A stretch of DNA of 64,000 bases, taken from NCBI RefSeq assembly GCF_018304945.1, contig NZ_JAGQEE010000007.1, positions 248,001-312,000 on the forward strand, given 5' to 3'. Below, in pieces: positions 48,115 to 57,410 of this stretch. Every line of letters begins with the position of its first letter. The first letter of the stretch is position 1. The notes below the pieces were generated by a model. That model was not told the DNA's origin and made no database searches. It was given only the letters and a program-made list of their open reading frames with translations. This DNA comes from Collimonas humicola. GTDB taxonomy: Bacteria > Pseudomonadota > Gammaproteobacteria > Burkholderiales > Burkholderiaceae_D. Made by a program: the position numbers and the translations under genes.

Positions 48115-48921
48115 ATGAAACTGCGCATTGCCACCTACAACATACACAAGGGCGTTTCCTCGCTCGGCAGCCGGCCGCGCGTGCATGCCCTGAAGCAGGC
48201 GCTGGCGCGGATGCAGGCAGACGTCTTCTTCCTGCAGGAAGTGCAGGGGCGGCACGACTTGCTGGCGGCGCGCCACGCGGCGCATTGGCCGGACCAGCCG
48301 CAGCACGATTTCCTGGCCGGCGATTCGCATCACGCAGCCTACGGCATGAACGCCGTCTATGACCATGGCCATCATGGCAACGCCTTGCTGAGCCGCTTCG
48401 AAATCGCCTCGCAAAGCAACCAGGATGTATCCGACCATGCTTACGAGGCGCGCGGCATCCTGCACTGCGTCCTGAAGACCCCGACCGCCGATGTCCACTG
48501 CTATGTGGTGCACCTGGGCTTGTTCGGCGGCGGCCGCCGCCGCCAGACCGCGGCCCTGATCGAAGCGGTGCGCAGTTCCTCGCCGCCGGATGCGCCGCTG
48601 ATCATCGCCGGCGATTTCAACGACTGGGGCAATCGCCTGAGCGATTTTCTCAGGGTGCGGCTGGATGTGGCCGAGATCTTCGACGAACGCATCGCCACGA
48701 CCGGCATGATGCAGGGCGTCGGTTCCTACCTGCAGCAACTGATAGGGCGCACGCCCAAGCTGAAGCCGGCGCGGACTTTTCCCGCCGCCTTTCCCTGGCT
48801 GCGCCTGGACCGGATTTATCTGCGCGGCTTTACGGTAGAATCGGCGGAAGTCCTGCATGGCGCGGAATGGGCAAAATTGTCGGATCATGCGCCTATCGTG
48901 GCCACGCTCAGATTGCGATAA
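48115..48921 (+). CDS. Endonuclease/exonuclease/phosphatase-family protein (YbhP-like)
   Basis: A 268-residue EEP-fold protein: LRIATYNIHKGVSS, FFLQEVQGRHD with the metal Glu, VVHLGLFGGGRRRQ, IAGDFNDWG and the final SDHAPIVATL. In E. coli the relative ybhP lies next to clsB, as here, so a link to cardiolipin or other phospholipid metabolism is plausible. It has no visible signal peptide. Confidence 0.87.
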   Translation: MKLRIATYNIHKGVSSLGSRPRVHALKQALARMQADVFFLQEVQGRHDLLAARHAAHWPDQPQHDFLAGDSHHAAYGMNAVYDHGHHGNALLSRFEIASQSNQDVSDHAYEARGILHCVLKTPTADVHCYVVHLGLFGGGRRRQTAALIEAVRSSSPPDAPLIIAGDFNDWGNRLSDFLRVRLDVAEIFDERIATTGMMQGVGSYLQQLIGRTPKLKPARTFPAAFPWLRLDRIYLRGFTVESAEVLHGAEWAKLSDHAPIVATLRLR

Positions 48922-48997
48922 AAGCGGCTGGCGGCGCCAGCCTCAACCATGATTTCAGAAAGACCGTCCGGATGCCGTTTCTCCTCCTGTTCGTCGC

Positions 48998-50161
48998 ATG
49001 CGCGCGGTAAGCTTCAGCGCAGACAACCACATCACGCTGTTGCACAACGGCGCTGCCTTTTTTCCGGCATTGATTGCCGCCATCGACGCCGCCCGCGCCG
49101 AAATCTACCTGGAAACCTATATCTTCGCCGCCGACGCTACCGCGTCCTCGGTGCAGCAGGCGCTGACGCGCGCGGCGCGGCGCGGCGTCACCGTACGTGT
49201 GATTGCTGACTGGCTCGGCAGCGGCCACCAGCGCTCGCTTTCGCTGCAGCAGGAGTTCGAGGCTGGCGGCGTCATGTATCGCGCCTTCAATCCCTGGTTC
49301 CAGCGCGGCGTGGCAAGAATGCATCGAAAGATATGCGTGGTCGATCGCGACATCAGCTTTATCGGCGGCTTGAACATCATCGACGACATGGTGTCCGACG
49401 ACGACCTGCGCCTGCCCTTGCCAGCGCCGCGCTGGGATTTCGCGGTGAGCATCAGGGGCCCGCTGGTGGCTACCATCCATCTTGAACTGGAAGCGCAATG
49501 GATGCGGCTGGGCGAAATGAAACTGCTGGCGCGCTTGCAGCAGTTCAAGCGCAGCCGCGTGCGCCGCCCGGGCAGCGCGCACGGACCGGCGCTGGCCGGC
49601 CTGGTGCTGCGCGATAACCTGCGCAACCGCCGCACCATCCAGCGCGCCTACCTGCAGGCATTGGGGCATGCGCGCCAGAGCGCCTTGCTGACCAGCCCTT
49701 ATTTCGCGCCAGGCAGGAAATTGCGGCGCGGCCTGGAGGAGGCAGCGCGGCGCGGCGTCCAGGTCACCTTGCTGCTGGGGGTCGGCCATTATCGTCTGCA
49801 GGACGCGGTCAGCCAGTCCTATTATCCGAAATTGATGAAGGCAGGGGTCAGGATTGTCGAGTATCGCAAAACGACCTTGCACGCCAAAGTCGCGGTCATC
49901 GACGACGATTGGGCCACGGTCGGCTCCAGTAATTTCGACGGCTTGAGCCTGCTGGTGAACCAGGAGGCCAACGTAGTGATCAAGGATGCCGATTTTTCGC
50001 GCACACTGCGGCGGCAGATAGAAGCCGGCATTGCCGACGGCGATGCCGTTGCGGCCGACGCCTTTGACAATCTGTCGTGGCGGGCGCGCGCCTGGCACGG
50101 CGCGGCTTTTTTTCTGTATCGCTTGCTGATGCGGGTAATTGCTGCCGGCAACCGCGAATGA
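48998..50161 (+). CDS. clsB: Cardiolipin synthase B
   Basis: A 387-residue phospholipase D-type enzyme with two HKD motifs, HRKICVVDRDISFIGGLN and LHAKVAVIDDDWATVGSSN. The N-terminus HITLLHNGAAFFPALIAAID is typical of ClsB, and there are no N-terminal membrane helices. No alternative start exists between the upstream in-frame stop and 48998, though no Shine-Dalgarno is seen. It makes cardiolipin by joining phosphatidylglycerols. Confidence 0.92.
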   Translation: MRAVSFSADNHITLLHNGAAFFPALIAAIDAARAEIYLETYIFAADATASSVQQALTRAARRGVTVRVIADWLGSGHQRSLSLQQEFEAGGVMYRAFNPWFQRGVARMHRKICVVDRDISFIGGLNIIDDMVSDDDLRLPLPAPRWDFAVSIRGPLVATIHLELEAQWMRLGEMKLLARLQQFKRSRVRRPGSAHGPALAGLVLRDNLRNRRTIQRAYLQALGHARQSALLTSPYFAPGRKLRRGLEEAARRGVQVTLLLGVGHYRLQDAVSQSYYPKLMKAGVRIVEYRKTTLHAKVAVIDDDWATVGSSNFDGLSLLVNQEANVVIKDADFSRTLRRQIEAGIADGDAVAADAFDNLSWRARAWHGAAFFLYRLLMRVIAAGNRE

Positions 50162-50253
50162 AGGCTGCTTGAGCGGGTCTGATAGAGCAGGGGAAAATGA
50201 CTCGGGCCGCGGCATCATCTGCAGCGGCCCGTATCGGAAGCAACCGTCAGCGG

Positions 50254-50976
50254 CTAGATCTGCACCCAGGCGCCCTTGAAGACGATGGGCCCGGTCGGAC
50301 CGTTGGGATTCGGCGATCCGCCCTTCGGTTCCAGTGTCACCGCCAGCAGCGGGACCGACTGCGGCGTAGCGTTGGCAGGCAAGGCCAGGCTGACGCTGCC
50401 GTCGGCGGCCAGCAGGCCGAGCGAACGCGGCGGACCTTCTTTCGGCACAGCCCACAGTTCCAGGCTCTTGTCGGCGGCGATCGCCTGCGGCGCCACCACC
50501 TTGACTGTCAGGCGGCCGCCTGGCGCATCTCCGGTCACAACGGCAATCGGTTGCGCCTGATCGTTGCTCAGCATCGCGATATACGAGCTTGCCGCAGGCG
50601 CCGGCACCGGCTGCAATTGCTTGGTCAATAGCAGCGAGGTCAGGATCAGGGCCGCGGCGGTCGAGAACATGCCCAGTCCGCGCCAGAAGCTGAGGTCTTC
50701 GCGCAGCTCGAACCAGAAGGGACGCTTGTGCTGCGGCTTGGCGGACAGGCCCAGCTTGGCTTCGATGGCCGGCCAGAGCGCTGCCGGCGGCGGCACTGCC
50801 GGCGCCAACTCGGCCATTGGATGCAGCCGGTCCTGCCATTCGGCTACCGCCAGGCGCAATACGTCGTGACGCCGCAGCAAGCTCTCGAAACGGCGCCGTG
50901 CGCCGCCCTTGAGCGTGCCCAATACATATTCGGCTGCCAGCTTGTCTATCAGGGCAGGCTTGGTCTGGATGTCCAT
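50254..50976 (-). CDS. RskA-type anti-sigma factor
   Basis: About 240 residues. The start at 50976 overlaps the sigma stop (ATGA). The N-terminal anti-sigma segment contains AAEYVLGTLKGGARRRFE, one transmembrane helix (LGMFSTAAALILTSLLL) follows near residue 105, and the C-terminal RskA domain shows SLELWAVPKEGPPRSLG and VTLEPKGGSP. No zinc-binding HxxxCxxC is visible. It should hold the adjacent ECF sigma factor at the membrane. Confidence 0.9.
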   Translation of the reverse strand: MDIQTKPALIDKLAAEYVLGTLKGGARRRFESLLRRHDVLRLAVAEWQDRLHPMAELAPAVPPPAALWPAIEAKLGLSAKPQHKRPFWFELREDLSFWRGLGMFSTAAALILTSLLLTKQLQPVPAPAASSYIAMLSNDQAQPIAVVTGDAPGGRLTVKVVAPQAIAADKSLELWAVPKEGPPRSLGLLAADGSVSLALPANATPQSVPLLAVTLEPKGGSPNPNGPTGPIVFKGAWVQI

Positions 50977-51560
50977 CAGACGCTCCCCAGCTTGCCGAGG
51001 CAGGCTTTGAGGCGCTCCAGGCCGCGCCGTATCCATGTTTTGACGGTGCCGATCGGCAGCTTCATTTGCTCTGCCACTTCGCTATGCGACAGGTCATGAT
51101 AGAAGGACAGGGCAATGGCTTGCCGATGCAATCCCTCCAGACGCCCAAGGCATGTCGCCAGCGCCTTTGCATCGTCGGTGAGCTGCAGCGCTTCCAACGG
51201 TGTCGGATCGGCGCTTTCCATTGCGTTCATGACTTCCTTGTCAAATGTGTCGGCATCGATCTCGACGGCGCGGTCGGCACGGCGCAGGAAGTCGAAGGCC
51301 TTGTTGCGCACGATGGTGGTCATCCAGGTCAACGGCGCCGCCAGGCTGGCCTGGTAGCTGTCGGCGTTGTTCCAGATGCTGATGAAGCTTTCCTGCAGGA
51401 CCTCTTCCGCCCATTCGCGCTTAACTAGTATACGCAGCGCGAAGCCAAACAGTTTCGGAGAAGTCGCCTCATACAGAGCGCGGAAAGCGGCGGCGTCCTT
51501 GCGCACGACGGCTGCAAGCCAGATTTTCAATTGTTCCGGATGCAGGTCTGTAGAAGGCAA
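50976..51560 (-). CDS. ECF RNA polymerase sigma factor (SigK/RpoE-like)
   Basis: A 194-residue protein with sigma region 2 (FGFALRILVKREWAEEVLQE, then WNNADSYQASLAAPLTWM) and region 4 (HSEVAEQMKLPIGTVKTWIR). It has the organisation of sigma factors paired with RskA anti-sigmas. Its stop codon overlaps the anti-sigma start, so the two are translationally coupled. Many such pairs answer to envelope or oxidative stress. Confidence 0.93.
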   Translation of the reverse strand: MPSTDLHPEQLKIWLAAVVRKDAAAFRALYEATSPKLFGFALRILVKREWAEEVLQESFISIWNNADSYQASLAAPLTWMTTIVRNKAFDFLRRADRAVEIDADTFDKEVMNAMESADPTPLEALQLTDDAKALATCLGRLEGLHRQAIALSFYHDLSHSEVAEQMKLPIGTVKTWIRRGLERLKACLGKLGSV

Positions 51561-51727
51561 TTCGACTTCCTTTTGATGTGGACTGCGTTCGCATTACCGG
51601 CGGGGCCTGGTTTTGTTGTTGCGCAACCAAGCATCTCAATCTGCAGATTAGCGCATGGCAACTTGTGGCGCAACCGGCAAGCGGCGATCGCCTTGTCTCT
51701 TGCTCAATTGGTTTAGGCGGCGGCCGT

Positions 51728-51755
51728 AAAAAAGCCCGCTGTCTGAAGGCGGGCT
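51728..51755 (-). terminator. Rho-independent terminator after mscL
   Basis: On the minus strand stem AGCCCGC/GCGGGCT followed by TTTTTT, 37 bases past the mscL stop. Confidence 0.85.
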
Positions 51756-51791
51756 GTCGGCTGCGGCTGTGCCGCTAGCTGCAGGGCGGCG

Positions 51792-52202
51792 TTATTTTTT
51801 CAGGGAATCGCGGATCTCGCGCAGCAGCACGGTATTTTCCGGATCGGCCGCCGGTGCGGGCGGCACTTCGCCGCGCAACTTGTTGATGATGCGCACCATC
51901 TGGAAGATCACGAATGCCAGGATGATGAAATTCAGGGCGATAGTGAGGAAGTTGCCATAGGCTAGCACCGCGCCGGCCTTCTTCGCTTCGGCCAGGGTCA
52001 GGTCGGCGCTTTGGCCGTTCAGCGGGAAGTAGTGGTTGGCGAAGTCGAGGCCGCCGAAAATCTTGCCGACCACCGGCATGATGATGTCCTGCACCAATGA
52101 ATCGACGATCTTGCCGAAGGCGCCGCCGATGATGACGCCGACCGCCAGATCCATCACATTGCCTTTGAGTGCAAAGGTCTTGAATTCTTGCATCATGCTC
52201 AT
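51792..52202 (-). CDS. mscL: Large-conductance mechanosensitive channel
   Basis: A 136-residue channel protein opening under membrane tension to release osmolytes. The N-terminus [20 protein letters not shown] and the first pore helix ([19 protein letters not shown]) match E. coli MscL. A second membrane helix ([19 protein letters not shown]) and a charged C-terminal helix follow. It diverges from petA. Confidence 0.96.
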   Translation of the reverse strand: MSMMQEFKTFALKGNVMDLAVGVIIGGAFGKIVDSLVQDIIMPVVGKIFGGLDFANHYFPLNGQSADLTLAEAKKAGAVLAYGNFLTIALNFIILAFVIFQMVRIINKLRGEVPPAPAADPENTVLLREIRDSLKK

Positions 52203-52505
52203 ATCGCTATTTCTCCATACTAATGTTGACAGTCGGGAAGATACTGCGATCGCGACCGGATTAAAAGGACAAAATTGTCAATTCTTGTTATTTTCCAGCA
52301 TCTTTTCCCCATCGCTTAGACTTGCTGCGGTGCAAGAGTGAGGCGCTGACGGGAATTGTGCCAGATTTAACGGCAGATTCCACACAATTAGCTGATTTTG
52401 TACTTGACTGTACGTATTTCCTTTAAAACAGTCTCCGGCTTCGATATAATCTAGGGTTGCTAGAAGTTCCGTGCAATTTTCGTATTTTGACTGATTGGGG
52501 TTGGT
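52203..52505 (+). promoter_or_regulatory. mscL-petA divergent intergenic region
   Basis: 303 bases with no supportable gene. A consensus -10 TATAAT lies at 52445-52450, 55 bases before petA, in an AT-rich stretch; no good -35 sits at 16-18 bases. No riboswitch or repeat is evident. Confidence 0.5.
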
Positions 52506-53126
52506 ATGAGTATCGAAAAGCAGGTCGATTCCGGTCGGCGTGGTTTGCTCGTCGCTACATGCGCGGCGGGTGGCGTGGCCGGTCTGGCCACGGCGGGGGC
52601 TTTTGTGTCCACGTTCCAGCCGTCCGAGCGCGCGAAAGCAGCAGGAGCGCCAGTGGAAGTGGATATTTCCGGCATTAAACCAGGCGAGATGCAAGTGTTC
52701 GAGTGGCGCGGTAAGCCCGTCTGGATCATGAAACGCACCCCCGAGCAAATGAAAGGGCTGGAACATACGGCCTCTGAAGTTGCCGATCCCGAGTCGCTCA
52801 AGCCCTACACCATGGACTTGCCCGACTACTGCAAGAACAAGTCGAACAACCGCGGCCACGTCGGCCACGAGGAAACCCTGGTGCTGGTCGGTATCTGCCC
52901 GCACCTGGGCTGCTCCCCATCCTCGAAATTCGCGCCGGGCGCACAGGCTTCGCTGCCGGACGACTGGCAAGGCGGCTTCCTCTGCCCTTGCCATGGTTCC
53001 ACCTTCGACCTGGCCGGCCGTGTCTTCAAGAACAAGCCAGCGCCAAACAATCTCGATGTGCCACGCTACATGTACCTGTCCGATACCAAGATCGTCATTG
53101 GTAAAGACGAGAAAGGTGAGGCTTAA
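52506..53126 (+). CDS. petA: Ubiquinol-cytochrome c reductase iron-sulfur (Rieske) subunit
   Basis: A 206-residue Rieske protein of complex III. The N-terminal transmembrane/Tat-like segment begins SGRRGLLVATCAAGGVAG (in register RRGLL). The [2Fe-2S] ligands are in CPHLGCSP and CPCHGSTFDLAGRV, with the disulfide cysteines present. It moves electrons from quinol to cytochrome c1. It starts the petABC operon. Confidence 0.96.
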   Translation: MSIEKQVDSGRRGLLVATCAAGGVAGLATAGAFVSTFQPSERAKAAGAPVEVDISGIKPGEMQVFEWRGKPVWIMKRTPEQMKGLEHTASEVADPESLKPYTMDLPDYCKNKSNNRGHVGHEETLVLVGICPHLGCSPSSKFAPGAQASLPDDWQGGFLCPCHGSTFDLAGRVFKNKPAPNNLDVPRYMYLSDTKIVIGKDEKGEA

Positions 53127-53129
53127 ACC

Positions 53130-54533
53130 ATGGCATTCCACGAAAAGCAGCTGCCGGCCGATGCTCCCATCGCCGAAAAAGCCTTGAACTGGGTCGATGC
53201 GCGTTTCCCCGTGACTTCCACCTGGAAGGCGCATCTGTCGGAATACTACGCGCCAAAGAACTTCAATTTCTGGTACGCCTTCGGTTCGCTGGCGCTGCTG
53301 GTGCTGGTGATCCAGATCGTCACCGGAATCTTCCTGGTGATGCATTACAAGCCGGACGCCACCCTGGCTTTCGCCTCGGTCGAATACATCATGCGCGACG
53401 TCCCTTGGGGCTGGCTGGTGCGCTACATGCACTCGACCGGCGCTTCGGCCTTCTTCATCGTGGTCTACCTGCACATGGTGCGCGGCCTGCTGTACGGCTC
53501 GTACCGCAAACCGCGCGAACTGGTATGGCTGTTCGGCGTCGGCATTTTCCTGTGCCTGATGGGCGAAGCCTTCATGGGCTATCTGCTGCCATGGGGCCAG
53601 ATGTCGTATTGGGGCGCGCAGGTGATCGTCAACCTGTTCGGTGCGATTCCTTTCATCGGCCCTGACCTGTCGCTGTGGATACGCGGCGACTACGTGGTGT
53701 CGGATGCTACCCTGAACCGCTTCTTCTCGTTCCACGTGATCGCGATTCCGCTGGTGCTGATCGGCCTGGTGGTGGCCCACATCATCGCCCTGCACGAAGT
53801 CGGCTCGAACAATCCCGACGGCGTCGAGATCAAGGAAAAGCTGGATGCCAAGGGCGTGCCGCTGGATGGCGTGCCTTTCCACCCTTACTACTCGGTGCAT
53901 GACGTGATGGCGGTTGCGGTGTTCCTGATCGTCTTCAGCGCCGTGGTGTTCTTCGGCCCGGAAATGGGCGGCTACTTCCTCGAGTACAACAACTTTGTCC
54001 CGGCTGATTCGCTGAAGACGCCGCCGCATATCGCACCGGTCTGGTATTTCACGCCTTACTATTCGATCCTGCGGGCAGTGACTTCGGACTTCATCATTTA
54101 TCTGCAAGCCGGCGTTGCCGCCTTCATCGCGCTGCTGTGGTTCAAGTCAACGCTGAGCAGCATGATCAAGATTGCCGCCACCGCCGTCGGCGTGGCGATC
54201 ATCGGCGCCATGTTCATCTTCGACGCCAAGTTCTTCGGCGTCGTCCTGATGGGCGTTTCGGTCGTGATCCTAGCCGGCCTGCCTTGGCTGGATCATTCCA
54301 AGGTCAAGTCGATCCGCTATCGTCCGAGCTGGCACAAATATGTCTACATCCTGTTTGCGATCACCTTCGTGGTGCTCGGTTACCTTGGCGTGCAGCCGCC
54401 ATCGGCAATCGGCGGCTATGTATCGAAGGTCTGCACTTTCATCTACTTCGGCTTCTTCCTGCTGATGCCATGGTGGAGCGCCGCCGGTACCTTCAAGCCG
54501 GTGCCGGACCGTGTTGTTTATCACCCGCACTAA
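53130..54533 (+). CDS. petB: Cytochrome b subunit of the bc1 complex
   Basis: A 467-residue membrane protein with eight or more helices and two heme b sites. Features include MGYLLPWGQMSYWGAQVI (Qo region) and FSFHVIAIPLVLIGLV with a heme His. The gene starts three bases after petA. The length agrees with the proteobacterial full-length protein carrying an extra C-terminal helix. Confidence 0.96.
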   Translation: MAFHEKQLPADAPIAEKALNWVDARFPVTSTWKAHLSEYYAPKNFNFWYAFGSLALLVLVIQIVTGIFLVMHYKPDATLAFASVEYIMRDVPWGWLVRYMHSTGASAFFIVVYLHMVRGLLYGSYRKPRELVWLFGVGIFLCLMGEAFMGYLLPWGQMSYWGAQVIVNLFGAIPFIGPDLSLWIRGDYVVSDATLNRFFSFHVIAIPLVLIGLVVAHIIALHEVGSNNPDGVEIKEKLDAKGVPLDGVPFHPYYSVHDVMAVAVFLIVFSAVVFFGPEMGGYFLEYNNFVPADSLKTPPHIAPVWYFTPYYSILRAVTSDFIIYLQAGVAAFIALLWFKSTLSSMIKIAATAVGVAIIGAMFIFDAKFFGVVLMGVSVVILAGLPWLDHSKVKSIRYRPSWHKYVYILFAITFVVLGYLGVQPPSAIGGYVSKVCTFIYFGFFLLMPWWSAAGTFKPVPDRVVYHPH

Positions 54534-54549
54534 GCCAGAGGATAAGAAC

Positions 54550-55332
54550 ATGACATTGCTTAAAAGCGCATTGATAAAAAAATTAATGGCGACTCTAGTG
54601 CTGCTGCCGGCGCTTGCCTTTGCCAGTGAAGAGGGCGGTTATCCGCTGGATACCGCTCCACCGCAGGGCAACAACCTGTCGGCGCTGCAGAACGGCGCCA
54701 AGCTGTTTGTGAATTACTGCCTCAACTGTCACTCCGCTTCGTCCATGCGCTACAACCGCCTGCGCGATATCGGCCTGACAGAAGAGCAGATCAAGGACAA
54801 CCTCCTGTTCACCAGCGACAAGGTCGGCGGCCTGATGACCATCGCCATGGCGCCGAAAGACGGCAAGGAATGGTTCGGCGCCGCGCCGCCCGATTTGTCG
54901 GTGATCGCCCGCGCCAAGGCATCCGGCGCCGGCAGCGGCCCGGACTGGCTGTACACTTATCTGCGTACGTTCTACAAGGATGACAGCCGTCCCAGCGGCT
55001 GGAACAACATGGTTTTCCCTAACGTCGGCATGCCGCACGTGCTGTGGGAACTGGAAGGCATTCGTACTGCCAAATACGAAGACGTAAAAGATCCTCATGA
55101 AGAAGGCAAGATGGAGCACAAGTTTGTCGGTTTCGAGCAGCTCAAGCCAGGCAAGATGAACAAGGTCGAATACGACGTTGCAGTCGCCGACCTGGTTTCC
55201 TATCTTGAATGGATGGGCGAGCCTGCTCAGAATACCCGCAAGCGCCTGGGCGTCTGGGTACTGCTGTTCCTCGGCATGTTCTTTGTTCTGGCATGGCGCC
55301 TCAACGCGTCATACTGGAAAGACGTTAAGTAG
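54550..55332 (+). CDS. petC: Cytochrome c1 of the bc1 complex
   Basis: 260 residues from the ATG at 54550, preceded by AGAGGA; a start inside petB is rejected. A signal peptide (LVLLPALAFA), heme site CLNCHSASSMRYNRL, an APPDLSVIARAK segment and a C-terminal anchor helix (VLLFLGMFFVLAWRL) are present. A terminator lies just past the stop. Confidence 0.96.
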   Translation: MTLLKSALIKKLMATLVLLPALAFASEEGGYPLDTAPPQGNNLSALQNGAKLFVNYCLNCHSASSMRYNRLRDIGLTEEQIKDNLLFTSDKVGGLMTIAMAPKDGKEWFGAAPPDLSVIARAKASGAGSGPDWLYTYLRTFYKDDSRPSGWNNMVFPNVGMPHVLWELEGIRTAKYEDVKDPHEEGKMEHKFVGFEQLKPGKMNKVEYDVAVADLVSYLEWMGEPAQNTRKRLGVWVLLFLGMFFVLAWRLNASYWKDVK

Positions 55333-55334
55333 TT

Positions 55335-55364
55335 CATATCCGCGATTTTGCGGATATGCGTTTT
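55335..55364 (+). terminator. Rho-independent terminator after petC
   Basis: Perfect 9-bp stem CATATCCGC/GCGGATATG, a 6-nt loop, then CGTTTT. It begins two bases after the petC stop. Confidence 0.8.
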
Positions 55365-55413
55365 GGGGTGAGCCGTATGGGTCTCACCCTTTTGTTTCTA
55401 AGGAACTATAAAA

Positions 55414-56025
55414 ATGATGGTTCTCTATTCGGGTACAACCTGCCCATTTTCACAACGCTGCCGTCTCGTTCTGTTCGAGAAAGGCATGGACTTTGAAATT
55501 CGCGATGTCGACTTGTTCAACAAGCCGGAAGACATCTCGACCATGAACCCTTATGGTCAAGTGCCGATCCTGGTCGAGCGCGACCTGATTCTGTACGAGT
55601 CCAATATCATCAATGAGTACATCGACGAACGTTTCCCGCATCCGCAGCTGATGCCGGCCGATCCGCTGATGCGCGCCCGTGCGCGTTTGATGCTGTTCAA
55701 CTTTGAGAAAGAATTGTTTATCCACGTGCACACGCTGGAAAACGAGAAAACCAAAGCAGCAGAGAAGAGCCACGACAAGGCACGCTCGGAAATCCGCGAC
55801 CGTCTGACCACGCTGGCGCCTTTGTTCCTGAAGAACAAATACATGCTGGGCGACGAGTTCTCGATGCTGGACGTGGCGATTGCGCCATTGCTGTGGCGTC
55901 TGGATCACTACGGCATCGAACTGTCGAAGACGGCTGCGCCGCTGATGAAGTATGCTGAGCGTATCTTCTCGCGCCCGGCCTACATTGAAGCGCTGACGCC
56001 GTCGGAAAAAGTCATGCGTCGTTAA
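55414..56025 (+). CDS. sspA: Stringent starvation protein A (GST-fold RNA polymerase-associated)
   Basis: A 203-residue GST-like protein: thioredoxin-fold N-terminus (YSGTTCPFSQRCRLVL), the family NPYGQVPILVERDLILYES, and a helical C-terminal domain. SspA binds RNA polymerase and aids stress and virulence gene expression. The petABC-sspA-sspB order is conserved in Betaproteobacteria. Confidence 0.95.
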   Translation: MMVLYSGTTCPFSQRCRLVLFEKGMDFEIRDVDLFNKPEDISTMNPYGQVPILVERDLILYESNIINEYIDERFPHPQLMPADPLMRARARLMLFNFEKELFIHVHTLENEKTKAAEKSHDKARSEIRDRLTTLAPLFLKNKYMLGDEFSMLDVAIAPLLWRLDHYGIELSKTAAPLMKYAERIFSRPAYIEALTPSEKVMRR

Positions 56026-56121
56026 GATGTTGCTGTTCGCTGTCCGGTATCGCCGCTGGCGATGCGGGACAGCCCTTGCTCAGTTGTTTCTCAATCATTT
56101 GTACCGAACCAAGTAGCTGCC

Positions 56122-56631
56122 ATGTCCGAAACCTCTACCAAACCGTATCTGTTGCGCGCCATTTATGAATGGTGCACCGACAATGGCTACACCCCCTATC
56201 TGGCGGCCAGGGTAGATGCGCACACGCGCGTGCCGATGCAATTCGTCAAGAATGGCGAGATTGTATTGAACATCAGTTTCGAAGCCACCAGCGGCTTGAA
56301 GATGGATAACGAGTTCGTCAATTTCAGCGCCCGTTTCGGCGGCGTATCGCGCGACATCTCCGTGCCGGTCGACAATGTGATCGCCATCTATGCCCGCGAA
56401 AACGGCCAAGGCATGGCCTTCGAACCATCGGCCCCGGCCGAGTCCGATCTCAGCGGCGCCGCGCCCGAACCTGAGCTCAGCACCGAGCCGTCAGCCACGG
56501 TGACGCCGATTTTGACTTCCGTACCGTCGCCAAGCAGCGATGCCAAACAGAATTCGCCTGAAACAGACCCCGAAAAAGATCCGGAACCACCAAAAAAAGG
56601 TGGAAGACCTACCCTAACGCGAATTAAATAG
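56122..56631 (+). CDS. sspB: ClpXP protease specificity-enhancing factor SspB
   Basis: 169 residues from the ATG at 56122; an earlier in-frame start is rejected. The N-terminal domain begins KPYLLRAIYEWCTDNGYTPY and includes the ssrA-binding fold (FVNFSARFGG). The linker is long, acidic and Pro-rich. The extreme C-terminus GRPTLTRIK is the ClpX-tethering motif. SspB hands ssrA-tagged proteins to ClpXP. Confidence 0.94.
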   Translation: MSETSTKPYLLRAIYEWCTDNGYTPYLAARVDAHTRVPMQFVKNGEIVLNISFEATSGLKMDNEFVNFSARFGGVSRDISVPVDNVIAIYARENGQGMAFEPSAPAESDLSGAAPEPELSTEPSATVTPILTSVPSPSSDAKQNSPETDPEKDPEPPKKGGRPTLTRIK

Positions 56632-56656
56632 GTATAATTGCGGTCTTCGCAGTTTA

Positions 56657-56732
56657 GCTGGCTTAGCTCATCTGGTAGAGCACCTGACTTGTAATCAGGG
56701 GGTGGCGGGTTCAAGTCCTGCAGCCAGCACCA
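56657..56732 (+). tRNA. tRNA-Thr (anticodon TGT)
   Basis: A 76-nt cloverleaf: acceptor GCTGGCT/AGCCAGC, discriminator A, encoded CCA. The anticodon stem-loop CCTGACTTGTAATCAGG shows TGT. Its 3' 47 nt are repeated at 60465-60512, marking it as the integration site of the adjoining element. Confidence 0.97.
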
Positions 56733-56738
56733 ATATCT

Positions 56739-56770
56739 AAAAGGCCCACCGTCTGGTGGGCCTTTTTCTT
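56739..56770 (+). terminator. Terminator of tRNA-Thr (island-proximal copy)
   Basis: A 10-bp stem AAGGCCCACC/GGTGGGCCTT with a GTCT loop and a T-run, starting 9 bases after CCA. Confidence 0.85.
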
Positions 56771-56784
56771 TTGTTCCGCAAAAA

Positions 56785-57174
56785 TCATTTTGTAGGCTTG
56801 ACTAGCTTACCCTGCGGTGTCGAACATAGTGTGCAGTCATTGTCGCGGTTGCGTGCCCTAGCTGGTCCTGTGCGGCAGAAATACCGTCAATTTCTTCTTT
56901 ATCGGTTCCCGCTTTCGCCCGTAAATCACGGAATTGGAATTCCTTTATTCCGGTTGCTAGTTCGGGGTGGGTATTGATGGCGACTTCCCTGGCGCGTGTA
57001 AATAAGCTGCGCAACGTGGTCGCGTTCATTGGGTACGCGCCCCAGCTGATGCGCCTCCTTGGCGTACTGCTGCATACGCTTGTTCGCGTCACCCAGCACA
57101 ACGGTCGGATCTGGACCGGTGAAACTGTATAGCTTGGCATGCACCTGATAGCGGGTTGATATCCACGTTGCCAA
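56785..57174 (-). pseudogene. Tyrosine-recombinase (integrase) C-terminal fragment, frameshifted
   Basis: The frame ending at 56802 reads FQFRDLRAKAGTDKEEIDG, then QLGHATATMTAHYVRHRRVS and stops. This holds the C-box His and the nucleophile Tyr of phage integrases. Adding one G in the final GGGTAAG would extend it to RRGKLVKPTK and a stop at 56785, the usual family ending. Upstream, coding resemblance shifts frames near 57040-57060. The N-terminal and core domains are missing, so it is inactive. Confidence 0.75.
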
Positions 57175-57224
57175 CTGCCAAGGAATGTTTTGTTGCGAGG
57201 TGGCGTACTACAGTGTCGGTCTGG

Positions 57225-57274
57225 AAAAAAGAACGCGGCGACGCGAGGAGTGTTTGTACACTATCCGCGTCGCC
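57225..57274 (-). terminator. Long imperfect hairpin with T-run, probable terminator of the cargo gene pair
   Basis: Arms of 17 bases (57237-57253 and 57258-57274) pair with three mismatches around a TTGT loop. On the minus strand the stem is followed by GCGTTCTTTTTT. It lies about 140 bases past the stop of the cargo gene. Confidence 0.55.
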
Positions 57275-57410
57275 GTACCAGCTGATGAGGCTGTAGACAA
57301 GACCAAACCTACGAGTCTAGTGCAGATCAGGCGAAGGCAATCATACTTGCGCTGTGTAAAACTCAATGCAGAAAATCCGTAAATCGCTCGATCGATTCAC
57401 ATTCGCAAAT

